Shown piece by piece: positions 36,165 to 47,435 of a stretch of DNA of 64,000 bases. The notes beneath the pieces were generated by a model. That model searched no databases. It saw only the letters and a program-made list of their open reading frames with translations, and had not been told where the DNA came from. Source of the DNA: Strigamia acuminata (taxonomy: Eukaryota; Arthropoda; Chilopoda; Geophilomorpha; Linotaeniidae); contig OX442314.1 in assembly GCA_949358305.1 (NCBI GenBank), positions 26,087,118 through 26,151,117 of the forward strand, given 5' to 3'. The translations under genes and the position numbers were made by a program. Within the stretch, counting starts at the first letter, position 1. Each line of letters begins with the position of its first letter.

Positions 36165-37108
36165 ATTCACCTGTGTGGAATACGTAATTTTAGATTTGTG
36201 ACTTCGTTTGAAAAAAAACATAATTTTGTGCTTAAGTTTGGTATCAGGATACCAGGCACAAGCTGTAGACTAAGCCACCTGCAGAGTCGCAATATTTCTC
36301 ATCATAATGTCGGTAAAAATTGCCCAGACCATGGCAGTCAACTGTTGCCAGATGATACACGTGTAGCATCTGGAATTTCAGGGTATACTTGTGTCTGCAG
36401 AGACCCTGGGTCAGTAATTTTGTCTAAATTCTGTTTTTTTTTTTTTTTAAAAAAAACAACTTGCGAAATAATAGCTGCCGAAGAGATTGCTTGATTGTTG
36501 CAGCCATCATTGTCATCTATTCTGGCATCTTGGATGCTATTTTCTAGGCTTTTGACAGTCGATTTGCTGGTATTGTACTGATTCTTCTTCCCATGGCCGA
36601 TACCGATACTGTCACACTTCTTCCTGTTTGGAACGTATTTGTTGCATTTGTGTCTAGATCTCGTGTGAACAGAGCATAGTTTCTTTCCAAAAAAATTAAA
36701 AATATTAAATCTTTTTTTCTTTCTTTCTGTGTTTGTAATTTTCTCCGCAGAAAATGTTGGCACAGGGTATTAGTGTCGGTCAATATTCACTTGACGATGA
36801 TCAATATCCAAGATACCGGAAATTTTTCACATCGGTCAAAGTGAACAATCTTCTCACCTATGTGGTGAACCAAAATCTCCTCCTGTATTCTGGTAATTTT
36901 TGCAAAATTTTTTTTTGGTGTTGTCGCGTTACTGCGTTGTTCAGCGTTGTTGCGAAATAATGCAATTCGGTATTTTTAGAATAATGCGTTGTTTTGGCAA
37001 CGCGCACAAGCCTAACCAAAAAAGTTTGAGAACCACTGGTGTAATGACTCCTATCTAAAATTTCTGGTTGGTAAAAACAAACAGCTCGGACTCTGGCGAC
37101 TCACAGTT

Positions 37109-37400
37109 CTATATTCTTGCTCGAGTCAAAAGAGTCCATTCTCCTATTGGCCGAGCCATTTTACTGGTTTAGTGATCCAAAAAATTAGACCCAAACACTA
37201 GAATTGCATTACAATGTACAGACATTGTAATCGATTACCTACTGTTAAGAAATTGTTTGCTTTCCTGACAAAGCAACCAATAAACAGAACAAACATGAGT
37301 TTTAAATTAAAAAGTGCGTAAAACTTTATTTTATAAATGGAAAAAACATTTTATAATAAAAAACAATAAAAATTATATCAATTTAAATGGTCATAATAAT
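37109..37400. mobile_element. MITE family E, copy 5 (right end lost)
   Basis: TATATTCTTGCTCGAGTCAA, CTCCTATTGGCCGAGCC, then GTGATCCAAAAAATTAGACC and CAAACACTAGAATTGCATTA as in copy 6. No matching right end was found; it ends about where CACCACACAGTTGG begins. Confidence 0.5.
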
Positions 37401-38330
37401 CTTGTTTACACCACCACACAGTTGGATATTGATGGTGTTAATAATAGTGCAAGCATTTACAATAAGTTATATTTTACTGTTACATAACAATTGTTTTAAG
37501 CACTATGCTAACACAGCTTATCTCCACCTCCTTTTATCAGCAACCAGAGCAGAAAAGTCGACACACAACGAATCCTTACATCTTCCTTTTTTTATTTGTC
37601 CATTTTTTTCTTCTTCTTCTTCTTCTTCTTCAATTCGAGCTCATTTTTTTCCTCCTTTCTTTGCACATGTGAATAAAGTTAGCCGTAAAATATTAGCTTT
37701 ATAAGACGAAAGAGGAAAGAGTGCAAAGATAAGCTTTATCTCCTCGCTATTTCAACACCACTTTTGTTTCGTCTCCAGACGTGTGTGGAATATTACAACA
37801 TTTCACGCTGACAACTTTTCTCAATCGCATCGTTTCCACTCACACATAGAAATTAAATATAAAAATATATGTAATAATTTTTTTAGATTCATTTCTTCTT
37901 TTTTGACAGGGAATTAGTACCTGACACGCCTTAAGTTTCTAATTGGAACGATAAGAGAAATACGAGTGCAGCTGGGTAAATACCTCCCTACTAATATCGA
38001 CCATAGTTCATTACTTGCTTGCTCAACAGAGTGCAATCCAAGTAAATTTAATACAAATATTGTAACTTTGAAATTCGCATTTTCTGTATGCCAATTTTTT
38101 CTTTTTCATTTGGCTTTGGTTTTCGCTATTGACAAACCCTTATAGCGGTAGCGATAGCAAAAATAGATTATTTGAACAGAGCGGTAGCATTGCACACTAC
38201 TTTGCATGCGTAGTGGATCCGACTCTGAAGCTATTTAATTTAACCCTTTCACTGTCAAACCCGTAAATACACGTTGTGTCTGACACTGAGAGTCTGTGAA
38301 TGTAAAAAATACCCGACAGTAGCGACATTC

Positions 38331-38979
38331 AAAAATTAAAATATTTTGTGTTTTACTTCAACTTTAAAACAAAAATGACATCATTTCCTGTCCTATTTAT
38401 TAAATTAACCCTTCCAACCCTGAGATGGGTCATTTTGTGACCCTGTTTTAAAAAAATCATTATTTTTATAAGAAATAATTTTTTTTTCTCTCTGATTTTT
38501 GCTGACTATTCCTTTGAAACATCACTAGACACTATACCACAGTTGAAACTTTTTTAATTTTTTAAGTTTTTCTATAATTTGAACTCAAAGTTTAACTGGG
38601 TCAAAAAAGACCCATCTTAGGAGTCCAAAGGACATAAATCATGATCATCAGCAGGCTCCGCTAATGTCAACCATTGCCACCAGGTGTCGCGGCGGCCATC
38701 TTTGTTGTTGTCAAAAACACACGTGTTGGCCAAATTCCTTCGGAAATCTTTAAGACCCGGATTTTGCGCATGCGCAGAATCTGGGTCATATAATGCCCAT
38801 CTTAGGGAGAGATGGGAAGCCAATTCTTTCGGGTTGGAAGGGTTAAACTATATTAATTATTTATTTATAATTATATAATGAAATATACTTTTTATAATTA
38901 TTATAATAAATCAAAATTTAAACTTAAAATACACTTAAAAATTCATTGCATTTCTATTTCTATCTTTGAACGCAGCTAG
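38331..38979. mobile_element. MITE family I, copy 2, interrupted
   Basis: GACATTCAAAAATTAAAATA start, AAAAATGACATCATTTCCTG as in copy 1, and TTTGAACGCAGCTAG end. The middle is occupied by a TTAA element (38405-38846). Confidence 0.75.
38405..38846. mobile_element. piggyBac-like TTAA element, copy 1 (nested)
   Basis: TTAA-CCCTTCCAACCC and GGGTTGGAAGGG-TTAA: 12-bp perfect ends with the TTAA target of piggyBac-type elements. Opposed GAGATGGGTCATTTTGTGAC / GGTCAAAAAAGACCCATCTT lie inside. The ORFs at 38617-38878 are carried by the element and show no transposase motif. Confidence 0.85.
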
Positions 38980-38999
38980 TGAAAGGTTTAAACTACCGT

Positions 39000-39260
39000 A
39001 TATTATCGATTACTACTAAGCCTCTAATAGCCCGCGGACCTCGAATTGCGCGTGGGGCAAATTTTATTTTTGCCAATAACGCGCAGGCCTCGAATTGCGC
39101 GCGGGTTCACAATTGAAGGCCTGAAATGTGCCAAAAAAAGATGACAAATGACACGTTTTGCATACGTTTCGACAGAAAATTACCGAAACGTATGGAAAAC
39201 GTCTCAATTGTCACATTTTTTGGTGTTTTTCGTTGCCGATCCGTTCATTTATCCTTTAAT
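39000..39260. repeat. CpG-rich repeat fragment (CCTCGAATTGCGCG words)
   Basis: ACCGTATATTATCGATTACT, then CCTCGAATTGCGCGTGGG and CCTCGAATTGCGCGCGGG, and AATAGCGCGCGGGTCAAA. Related to 47085-47195 (ACCATATATCTTCCAATAGC, CGCGCGCAATTGGAG). Probably a MITE with ends like family C; limits unclear. Confidence 0.5.
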
Positions 39261-40512
39261 AGCGCGCGGGTCAAAATATTTTTTACAAATTTACAAATAT
39301 ACGATAGTTTAAATGTAAATTTTAGACAGCCATTTGAACAACAATAAAGTTGTGTACAATCTGTTTCTGCCTACTTTTTTCGGCATTCATAAAGTCATTT
39401 AAACTTGTTCATATTTTTTTAAACCAGTGTTTTTAAAATTGTGTTTTTTTTAACTTGTTCCGTAGTTTAAACTTAGTTTTCTAAGTGGTCGGCTTCTTGT
39501 ACGACAAACTGACAAACCATTTTTTAAACATGGAAAAGCATGTCCTTCTTTGAGGACCAGCTTGAGACATTCAACACCACTCTGTGACTTGTGCCATATC
39601 TACTTCGTGCTGTTTATTAAATATCAACACCACCACCACACCAGATGTCACAGTCAAGAGTAGCAATATACGCTCCCCATTGAAACCTCAACTTTCCTGC
39701 AATACCTTGGGAAGCAAATATAAATTAAGAACTCACTCAAATAACAACTGCTAACTCTTAAGTACCAACTCCTCATATTCTAGTTGGATGGAAAAACCTC
39801 AGACTCTTGTTAATTTTAGCTGTAGAAATGTGACAGCACGGCAGTACACTTAGAGATTAACTCGTTTATTATAAAGGTGAAAGTGAGTGGTCATTTCGTG
39901 ACCCACTTTTCAACTTTTCTGCGAATTGCCAATACCGTTAGTACTTTTTGATGACTTCATTTTTTATAGGTTTATTTATTACGCTACAAATCTTCATTAT
40001 AACAAAATTTGAGCCTTGCGGTTTGGGTTGACCATAGGTCACTTTTCATAACCTCGTGGTCGTGGATTTTGAATGCACCCTATGTTTCAGATTGCAAATA
40101 TCAATAGAATGCTAAATCAATTGAAGATTGCCACAAACGTCACACCATGTGCTAATTCATTCAGAGTTGCTCATGTATGTAGAATACTTGTGAATTCAGT
40201 GGTCGACCACTGAGTAAATTATAGAGATTACGCCATTGTAGGCAGACAAAAGTTTGTACAATATTGATCTCAAAAAGGAATCTCGGTCAAAACAATTTTA
40301 GTAATGCGTTTCTTTATACAAATAAAAAAAAAAAAAAAAATGCTCAATCAATTTAGAATTTGCTTCTTCGTGTAAGAGTTAGCAAGACAATATAAACGAC
40401 TCGATTCATTTCGTCTCCGATCTTTCGTCGCCTTAATATTTTTTGGACTTCAGAATAGTTAAACAATCCCCTGCTCAGTTTGCACTCACCACACCTTAAT
40501 TGGAATACTGTA

Positions 40513-40974
40513 CGGTAGAACCTCGATTATCCGAACTAATTGTGTACATGGGTGTTCATAAAACCAAATTGTTCGGATAATCGAACATTAGATTTATACA
40601 CATACTGTACTGCATATGAAAATAAAGTCATTGAAACATAGTTAGAAACCATATTAAAACCGACCAAAAATGGATAGAAATTGTCAAAAAACATTAAAAA
40701 CCGATTAAAAATATGTGAAAATCGTCAAAAAACATTAAAAACCGATTAAAAATATGTGAAAATTGTCAAAAAACATTAAAAACCGATTAAAAATATGTGA
40801 AAATTGTCAAAAAACATTAAAAACCGATTAAAAATATGTGAAAATCGTCAAAAAATATTAAAAACCGATTAAAAATATGTGAAAATCGTCAAAAAACATT
40901 AAAAATAAATTAAGAAACCGATAAAAATCGATAAAAAATCGCTTGATCGTTGTTCGGATAACCGAAGGTTCGTA
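40513..40974. mobile_element. pogo-like MITE, copy 3, with expanded internal repeat
   Basis: TA-CGGTAGAACCTCGATTATCC start; AACCAAATTGTTCGGATAAT; end GTTCGGATAACCGAAGG then degraded. The internal array enlarges it from about 320 to about 460 bp. Confidence 0.8.
40690..40905. repeat. Five-unit tandem array of about 41 bp inside the pogo-like MITE
   Basis: Unit ACATTAAAAACCGATTAAAA then ATATGTGAAAATCGTCAAAA, about five copies differing by single bases. One to two looser units are in the 15.2 kb copy, so the array expanded within the element. Confidence 0.9.
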
Positions 40975-41029
40975 TAATCGGTGACGAAATGATCCGCCAC
41001 CGAGACAAGCAGTTCCAAAAGCTGTTTAA

Positions 41030-41250
41030 ATATTGTTTATATTTTTAAAACTTCTATTTCATATGCGCATCACTTTAGTGTTTTATTAATAAAAATTAAA
41101 TAACAATTAAAATACGCTAGTCTTTCCAAAGACCTTTCAGCTGTTCCCAGCCATCTTCAGTAGTTTGCAGCCGAAAAGTCTTTGGAAAAACTAGCGTATT
41201 TTAATTGTCATTTAATACTTTTTAATCTTTAAATATTTCTAAAAACAGAA
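41030..41250 (-). repeat. Palindromic repeat L, copy 1, with hammerhead-like core
   Basis: Arms AATACGCTAGTCTTTCCAAA / TTTGGAAAAACTAGCGTATT flank a centre. On the minus strand the centre reads CTGAAGA, a hairpin (GGCTG-GGAA-CAGCT), then GAAAGGTCTTTGG, and the last part pairs with CCAAAGACTTTT upstream. This order (CUGANGA, stem, GAAA, stem) matches the hammerhead core, but stem I is not formed by the bases I can see. It could equally be an ordinary decayed MITE. Confidence 0.55.
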
Positions 41251-41713
41251 TACAATTTTGTTTAGTCTAAATTACTTTCTAAATGCACCCACTCTTCTAT
41301 TTCGCTATATCACAATATCTCAACCACATCAAGAGTAAAACAGGCGTAAAAGACCACTGAAGTTTTAGAGCGAGATAAAAAAAAAAGAGCCTGAGCCATG
41401 AGGTTCCCTCATCCTGTAAAATTCAACTACCACAGGCACGTGCAAGGTCTGGCATCTTTAAGAGATCTATCAAGAAATCCAATATTAACTTCTAAAAATT
41501 AAATTAAAAAATTTCAAAAACGGGAAGAAAAAAAATAATAATGATCAAATAAAGAGGGAGTTGGCGAGCAAGAGAACGCTGTAATCACGTGTTTAATGAA
41601 TTCCTACAACCTCTGGCCTAATTCTGTTAATTGTATCGTTAGAAAATTGATTTCTCTCTCTTCTCTTATTGCAATTTATCAAATTCCTTCAAAACACAAT
41701 TAACCTCTCCCCA

Positions 41714-41729
41714 CCCCCCCCCCCCCCCC
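41714..41729. repeat. Poly-C run of 16
   Basis: C16 after CCCCA; an unusual homopolymer in this AT-rich window. Confidence 0.9.
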
Positions 41730-41971
41730 TGACTGCGCTTCGATCAAAATGTTTAACCGGTCTGCTTATAAAAATGTGCAGAAAATGTCTTGCAGAAGAA
41801 TTCTGGCACTACACCACAATCCAAAGTTACGTTTTACTTTGAACGTATAGGGGGCGCATTCAAAAAGTCATTTAGACTAAACTTCATTTTAAACGGCTTC
41901 TCTCGATCTAACTTCAAAAATGGTGGCCAATTTAGTATCTTTACAACAAAAATGTTTAACAGCAAGTTAAA

Positions 41972-42229
41972 TACCGTATTTTACCGATTAAGAGTTGCCC
42001 TCGAATAGTAGCCGTAGCTGAGACACCAAGAATACCGTATTTTTGCAAAAGTACGGTATTGTTTCCGTATTTAAACTCACGAACGATCAACATACGCTTC
42101 GTTCATGACGTCCAGACTTCATTTGTTACATTAAACAAAAGCAACAAACGAAAAACCGAAATTGTAATTGCTGACAAAAATGGCAGTTCTGAATAAGAGC
42201 CGCGGCTCTTAATCTATAAAATACGGTAT
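41972..42229. mobile_element. MITE family C, copy 3
   Basis: TACCGTATTTTACCGATTAA..GAGTTGCC and GCTCTTAATCTATAAAATAC..GGTA. The interior is colinear with copy 1 minus the ATATGCAATTTAAGC block. Confidence 0.9.
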
Positions 42230-44278
42230 GTATTCTTGAATGCCACCTATTGTTTTATTAAATTTAACAAAATAACCTTTTTAAATTTCAGACGCCTATT
42301 GTAATTGCATTCTTTACAAGTGTTTCCAAGTAATTAAGAACACTTTCAAACCATTTGTAGACCGTAATTACGAATGATTACAAGCGGCCAGGTCATTCCA
42401 CTTGGTAGCAATAGCAACTTCGTAAACCATAATTTAGAAAACAAAACACCACACGCCTCCAAAAATACTAATTTACCCAAGATATGAAGCAAAATATTAA
42501 TTGTATGAATAACAAATAAACGATGTTTCCTCGTGATTCCGACAAGAATTGGCGTCTCCTTTCTTGTTTATAGATTTGTCTTGACTTCGAGCGTGCACAT
42601 CAAATTAAGAAACCAAAATACCAATCCATCTTGCGTGCACTTACACTTTTCATACAGGTTGAACGCACCTTTCTTGTGTTTTGTCTATGTTTATTTTTAT
42701 ATTCGCATGAATTAAATACTGAGTCCTCTTTTATATTCTAACTCTGGTCTCTGTTGTTTCAAGCAAATCCCCTAGACATGCCATGGATAAAAGTCTCTAG
42801 AGGCATTCACCTGCTTCCCATTGATAAGATCCAGTGACCTCACACTTGTGTTCAGAGCCATTTAGCACTTTTAACATTTTTCTTGCCAGATGTTATGATA
42901 TTTTTGTTTTCAACTGCATTAATTGCGTACTTAAGCAATACTCTAGCTTTAAATCACCTTGCAATTCGTCCTGCACAACACTGAACCACAAATGTACTCA
43001 CACAGCACTATAAAACTTGTCATCAATCTTTTGCATATCAGTCTCATAGCATGAACTGTGCCCCTTCAAGCTTAATATCACTTATGCATTAACCTAGCAA
43101 CCACGCAGAAAGTATTAGAAAAAAGAGCCAGCCATGTCTACATAATGGGAACACAACGATAAAAAACGTGAGCAAACGCAGCTGAACAAATATCCAATGC
43201 ATGCACGCATGTCACAGAGTTCATTAAGTATGACGTCATCAAATTCATTTTTCAGATTAAGCAGATGGTATTAAATGGGGAGCCTCGTGATGTGCAATTA
43301 GGAGCTTGGCTTTCAAATACATTCCACACAGCAAACTTTGATGGCAGAATCCATCAAAATGCAGCAAATCAAGTGCAATCGAGTCAGGCTGCAGCCTTCA
43401 ACACATAGACAAGTGGAACAAGACCCACTCTACACCCACTTTTCAAATAAACCAGTCACTTTTGATAGTCCCATTACCACTAGTTGACAAGAAACTCGAC
43501 ACGACACTGCAACATAAAGAAAGACAAAAAAAAGTGTCACTTTCAATAATAACTCAAACACTTGGCTTGGAGCTCACAATAAGTCATCATTTTCCTGGAC
43601 CCCCAGCTCCATTTTGCATGGAAACTAAATTTACAACAGAAATCATCCAATAAGAAGAAATCTGCAAAATATAGCACAGCAAACAACGCTGGGTTTCAAA
43701 ACCACCTGCAACTTGATGTTTTTACCACCAGAACCCACAATAAGTATTTGCAAGCTTTCTAGGTTTAAAACCTTGGCAATGATTTACATCAATGAGAAAG
43801 ATTTTAAAGCTGGAAACAAATTCCAAAAGTATTTCAAGCCATGGGCATTTTTCAACCACTTGTCAAGCATATGGCACAGAAATGAAAAAGGCAGTGATGG
43901 TTGATATTAAACCAGAAATAAACGGATGATCACACAGAAAAATGAAGTCACTTCATTTCGTCGCTGTTCATTTCGTCGCCGCTGTTTTTAGACTGAGTCC
44001 GCCTCACGTCACAGTCGTTCACAGTCTTGTATTCCTAAGAATGCCTAACAAGGGGGCTAGCGCCCCCCATTGATTAATGCGCAAGTTTAACAAAGGGTTA
44101 AAAACGTCTTATGACGTCACTTTTGTTAGAAAACTGATTCTTTGTAAACGCATGCAGTTTTCCACAAAAGTAATATTCGCATTTTCACTTATCTGGATAA
44201 GTGAGTACATGTAAACATGGTAAGTGTTGCAGTCGCACGATTTTCTATTTACTACCAAAAATTTAGACTGCATAATGC
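42230..44278. other. Intron 1, mostly unique part
   Basis: The least repeat-laden stretch of intron 1. Two short plus ORFs (43462-43653, 43713-43904) have no supporting features. Near 44135-44222 a TACATGTAAACATGG-ended fragment related to the 58.9 kb element is seen. Confidence 0.35.
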
Positions 44279-44502
44279 TAGGTTCACACTTGTGTTCACA
44301 CAAGACGCAATGCAAGGAAAAATTAGTTGAACGCAATGCAGAGTCTGTTCACACTGTAGGACACGTGTGAACAGAGCTGATTGATGTTGCGTCTGGGAAA
44401 TCAGATGGTTTCAATGAAACCTGGAATTGGATCTAGTTCTAGAACTAGTTTCAGAATCAAAAAATGGCAGCCTGTTAGCATGTGGCAAAGTCTCGCCAAT
44501 CA
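44279..44502. mobile_element. MITE family F, half copy
   Basis: TAGGTTCACACTTGTGTTCA, AGAGTCTGTTCACACTGTAG, TTGGATCTAGTTCTAGAACT and AGCATGTGGCAAAGTCTCGC are the reverse of the right half of the 26.5-27.1 kb copy. The other half is missing. Confidence 0.8.
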
Positions 44503-45129
44503 CAAAATCATTTAAACTCATTTAAATTTTTTAAACAAGTGTTTTAAAAAATATACCGTAAACAAGTTTAAATACCTTTATGAATGCACTTGCTACTTAT
44601 TTTCATCATTACCAAGTGGGTACCTTTCTCCGATCGCAGTGTACATAAAACACACATTTAACTGTCTTTCCTTTCGTATAGATTAGTCTGTACTTAAACC
44701 TGAATTGCACCACGTGCATGAGCATCACAAGTGATTTCAAATATGCGTTCAGCAAATATACTTTACTGTCTGTTCGTTCTTGAAAAAAAAATCCACCAAA
44801 ATTATCCCCCGTATAAAAAAAAAATATAAAAAAGAAAAAAAGACTTCCCAAACTGCATTTTCTGCTTTACCAGCAAAAATTGATTCCTTCTGCGCCTCGC
44901 GTCAAAACTTTTGTCATCATTAATTTCCCTCAATTTTACCTCCCGTTCCTTTCCTCCTATTTCTTTTTCCCTTCATTTCTTTCTGACCATTTTGGCACTC
45001 GATTCATCCCGTTAAACATCTTCCTCGAGGATATTACAAACTAAAGCAAAAAAAAAATTCTATTGACACAAATTGACGTCAGCAACATGTTTGAAAACAA
45101 TTTAGCAAACAAGATCTTTAAGCGTGCGT

Positions 45130-45449
45130 TCAGAGTTTAAAAAAATATGGAAAAAGAAAAAGAAAGGAGGGACGGAAGGGAAGGGAAAAAAAGAATGAAT
45201 AACGTGACAGGTTTCTTATCAAATCTTCCGAACCCACAAGCCCACTTTTACGCATGGCTACTTGTAGATTGAAGGGAAAGAAAGAAAAATGACGTATACC
45301 AACCAGCAACAAAAATAAAATGAACTTCAAACTGACAAAAAGTGTTTTATGCAATTGATCGCCGATACCGGTCCCATCATCAATCACCTGCACATGCGAT
45401 AACCAGAATCGATTACGGAATTTAGCGTATTTTCCCCTAGCAAATCGAA
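45130..45449 (-). pseudogene. Possible fragment with a GHKL/MutL-like VQVIDDGTGIG motif
   Basis: A minus frame open from about 45449 reads GKYAKFRNRFWLSH, VQVIDDGTGIGDQLHKTL, then hydrophobic sequence, then VAMRKSGLVGSEDLIRNLS and RYSFF. VxVIDxGxGIG is the form of the ATP-binding N-box of GHKL ATPases, and MutL homologues then have TSK...DL....YGF. A weak acceptor (CCCTTCAATCTACAAG) precedes the second part. There is no ATG at the frame start and no other MutL motifs, so this is a weak resemblance, perhaps chance or a decayed exon. Confidence 0.15.
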
Positions 45450-45519
45450 TTTACTCTGACCGCGCCTCAAACTTTAAAAGCCAAACGACGTCTGTCAAAC
45501 GACGAGTTTAGCGAGGACC

Positions 45520-45610
45520 CTAGCTGCATTCAAAAAGTCTAAAACGACTCGTTTCTGTGTCTGTCGTTACGTGCGACGTCATTCCCATTTAGACTTTTTG
45601 AATGCAGCTA
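45520..45610. mobile_element. MITE family I-like hairpin (91 bp)
   Basis: CTAGCTGCATTCAAAAAGTC then TAAA, facing TTTAGACTTTTTGAATGCAG then CTA: ends as in family I, inside shortened to a near-perfect hairpin with a CGACTCG..CGTGCGACG centre. Confidence 0.8.
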
Positions 45611-45613
45611 CTA

Positions 45614-46009
45614 TTAACCCTCGCATCCCCAACCTAAAAAAAATCCCTTACTCACCCAACCCGGATCATTTTTGACCCCAATCCGAAAAAAATTTTCCAA
45701 AAATGAGTGAAAATGATTTTATTCTCTGAGTATTTCATGTTTATGAAGAAATTTCAGCAATTCGGTATTTGTCGAAAGAGAGCGACAAAAATAATTGACA
45801 TTGCATTCAAAAGTAGTGAGTAAACAAAGAAATTTTGTAAAAAAATTTTTTTGCGATTTTTAAATCTATTATTTTTTTTATTGTTTGTTATGATGTTAAA
45901 TGAAAATACGTAAAATTTCAGAATAAAAATCCCAATAGTTTTTGAGAAAAAAAAATAAAAAGACTTTTGGAGGTCAAAATTGACCCTAGGTTGGGGTGGG
46001 GAGGGTTAA
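45614..46009. mobile_element. piggyBac-like TTAA element, copy 2
   Basis: TTAA-CCCTCGCATCCCCAACCT and TAGGTTGGGGTGGGGAGGG-TTAA. GGATCATTTTTGACCCC / GGAGGTCAAAATTGACCCT form an inner inverted pair, as in copy 3. Three bases from the family I hairpin. Confidence 0.8.
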
Positions 46010-46404
46010 AAAAAAAGGCCGAAAAACCGAACGGCTAAAGCACATTGAACACGACGAGAATTAATTCGAAACAGATGCAACTTGGCTAAATTTAGTTCCA
46101 GCACACGCAACCCCTTGGCGTGTCAATACAATTTGTACGTGATGAAGAGTCAACGGCATTTTTATGTTCACTTTATGAGCAGTGACTTTACTTCAAGAAC
46201 TTTAAACAAGAAGCAATGACTAATTCTCACAGCACACGCAAACTAACAAAACAATCACACTATTAAAAATTGCTCGATAGATTTTTGTTGGAATTCTTCG
46301 ATAGACTTCATCACGATTTCGATTCACTTTCTCGACAACAAAAAGTGTCTTATTTTTTGTCTGCCAAGAATGTTTTCATTAATCAAGAACAAAAGTTAGA
46401 GGTT

Positions 46405-46835
46405 CAAAGAAGATCGGACCCAGCACCTTATGCCAAAATCAAACTGACGAATTCCTGCCTGCACATACAGTAGTGTGTCCGAACATCGGTCATTCGAACG
46501 ACCGGTTAACCAAACAGCAATGATCAATGAATAATCGACTTTTTATTCGATTTTTTTATTTCGTTTTTAATTTTTTGGATGGGCATAAAGCTAATGATTA
46601 TGTACAATATAATGTCCAATTATGCAAACAAATCGGTTTTATGAACACCCATGACCCCTGATCAGTTCGAATAATCAACGTTCTACTGAATTTGATTTTT
46701 CGAAATACAATTAGGGAAAAATGGCACTATTCACTTGTGTGTAATAAAAAATTTTAGACTTTCGTGTTTTCCTGTGCAAAAAAATGGTATTTAATGCATG
46801 AATTTAGCATTAAGATCTCGAGCCCAGTAGGTGCA
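46405..46835. mobile_element. Repeat family G copy split by a pogo-like MITE
   Basis: Left CACCTTATGCCAAAATCAAA..TTCCTGCCTGCACATA, right CACTTGTGTGTAATAAAAAA..TTTAGCATTAAGATCTCGAG then CCCAG. These correspond to the two sides of the split copy at 35.8-36.3 kb. Confidence 0.5.
46468..46688. mobile_element. pogo-like MITE, copy 4
   Basis: TA-CAGTAGTGTGTCCGAACATC; GGTCATTCGAACGACCGGTT; right end ATAATCAACGTTCTACTG. Same subtype as copy 5 at 61.4 kb. Confidence 0.85.
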
Positions 46836-46979
46836 TTTCCAAACATTCATTCCGTTGTCCCAGTTTTACATGTATTTTCGCTTCTGCAGTAACTGATGTG
46901 ACACTTACGAATGCAATTATGAATGCACTCATCAAGTTTTCGGTCAGTTGGATACTAACATTTAAATCAGTTAAATCAA

Positions 46980-47435
46980 TTAACTCGATGCCAAATTCAA
47001 ACTGTGCGTCACATTCTGCTTAATTGTCAAGCTTGTTGCACAACGAAAATAAAGCAATAATATTTCGGCACCATGCTGTAATGAGCATACCATATATCTT
47101 CCAATAGCGCCCCGTGCGCTATTTGCCAAATTATTTTTTTTACTCCGCGCGCAATTGGAGACTCGCGCGGTATTAGAGGCCGTGGGTTATTATTTATATA
47201 TTGCGCACAAAATTATACAAGTAAATCGTTAAGAAAAAAGTGAATTGAAAATTTTCAATTCTGAATTCGCTGAATGCATTGTGAACAGAAACTTCGCTCA
47301 AAAATTAAATTTCGCAACATTGTAAACTAGCCTTTAGGCTTAATACCGCTAAACAACGACAAAAATTAGGAAATCATCTGTGCAGAATGTGATGTGCAGA
47401 ATAAATTTGGCATCAAGATCCCCGGCGCAAACTAG
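46980..47435. mobile_element. Repeat family G, copy with both ends
   Basis: Left TCGATGCCAAATTCAAACTG then TGCGTCACATTCTGC; right CATCTGTGCAGAATGTGATG then TTTGGCATCAAGATCCCCGG. The ends are inverted over about 40 bases with gaps. It contains a CpG-rich patch (47085-47195) related to 39.0 kb, possibly a nested element. Confidence 0.65.

Larger units (their letters stand above)
35775..36262. mobile_element. Repeat family G copy split by two insertions
   Basis: The left part (GTCTGCGCCCAGTATCTTGA, then TCAAACT..CTGTCTGCGCACAC) and the right part (CACCTGTGTGGAATACG, then GTTTGGTATCAGGATACCAG then GCAC) bracket a Tigger-like MITE and a small D element. The same left and right parts bracket a pogo-like MITE at 46.4-46.8 kb. 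Confidence 0.55.

Noticed and set aside
36338-36763. Minus-strand open frame of 141 codons with Lys/Asn-rich product
   Set aside because: It begins right after a stop without any ATG and includes a poly-A-encoded Lys run; no motif recognised. An exon remains possible but unsupported.
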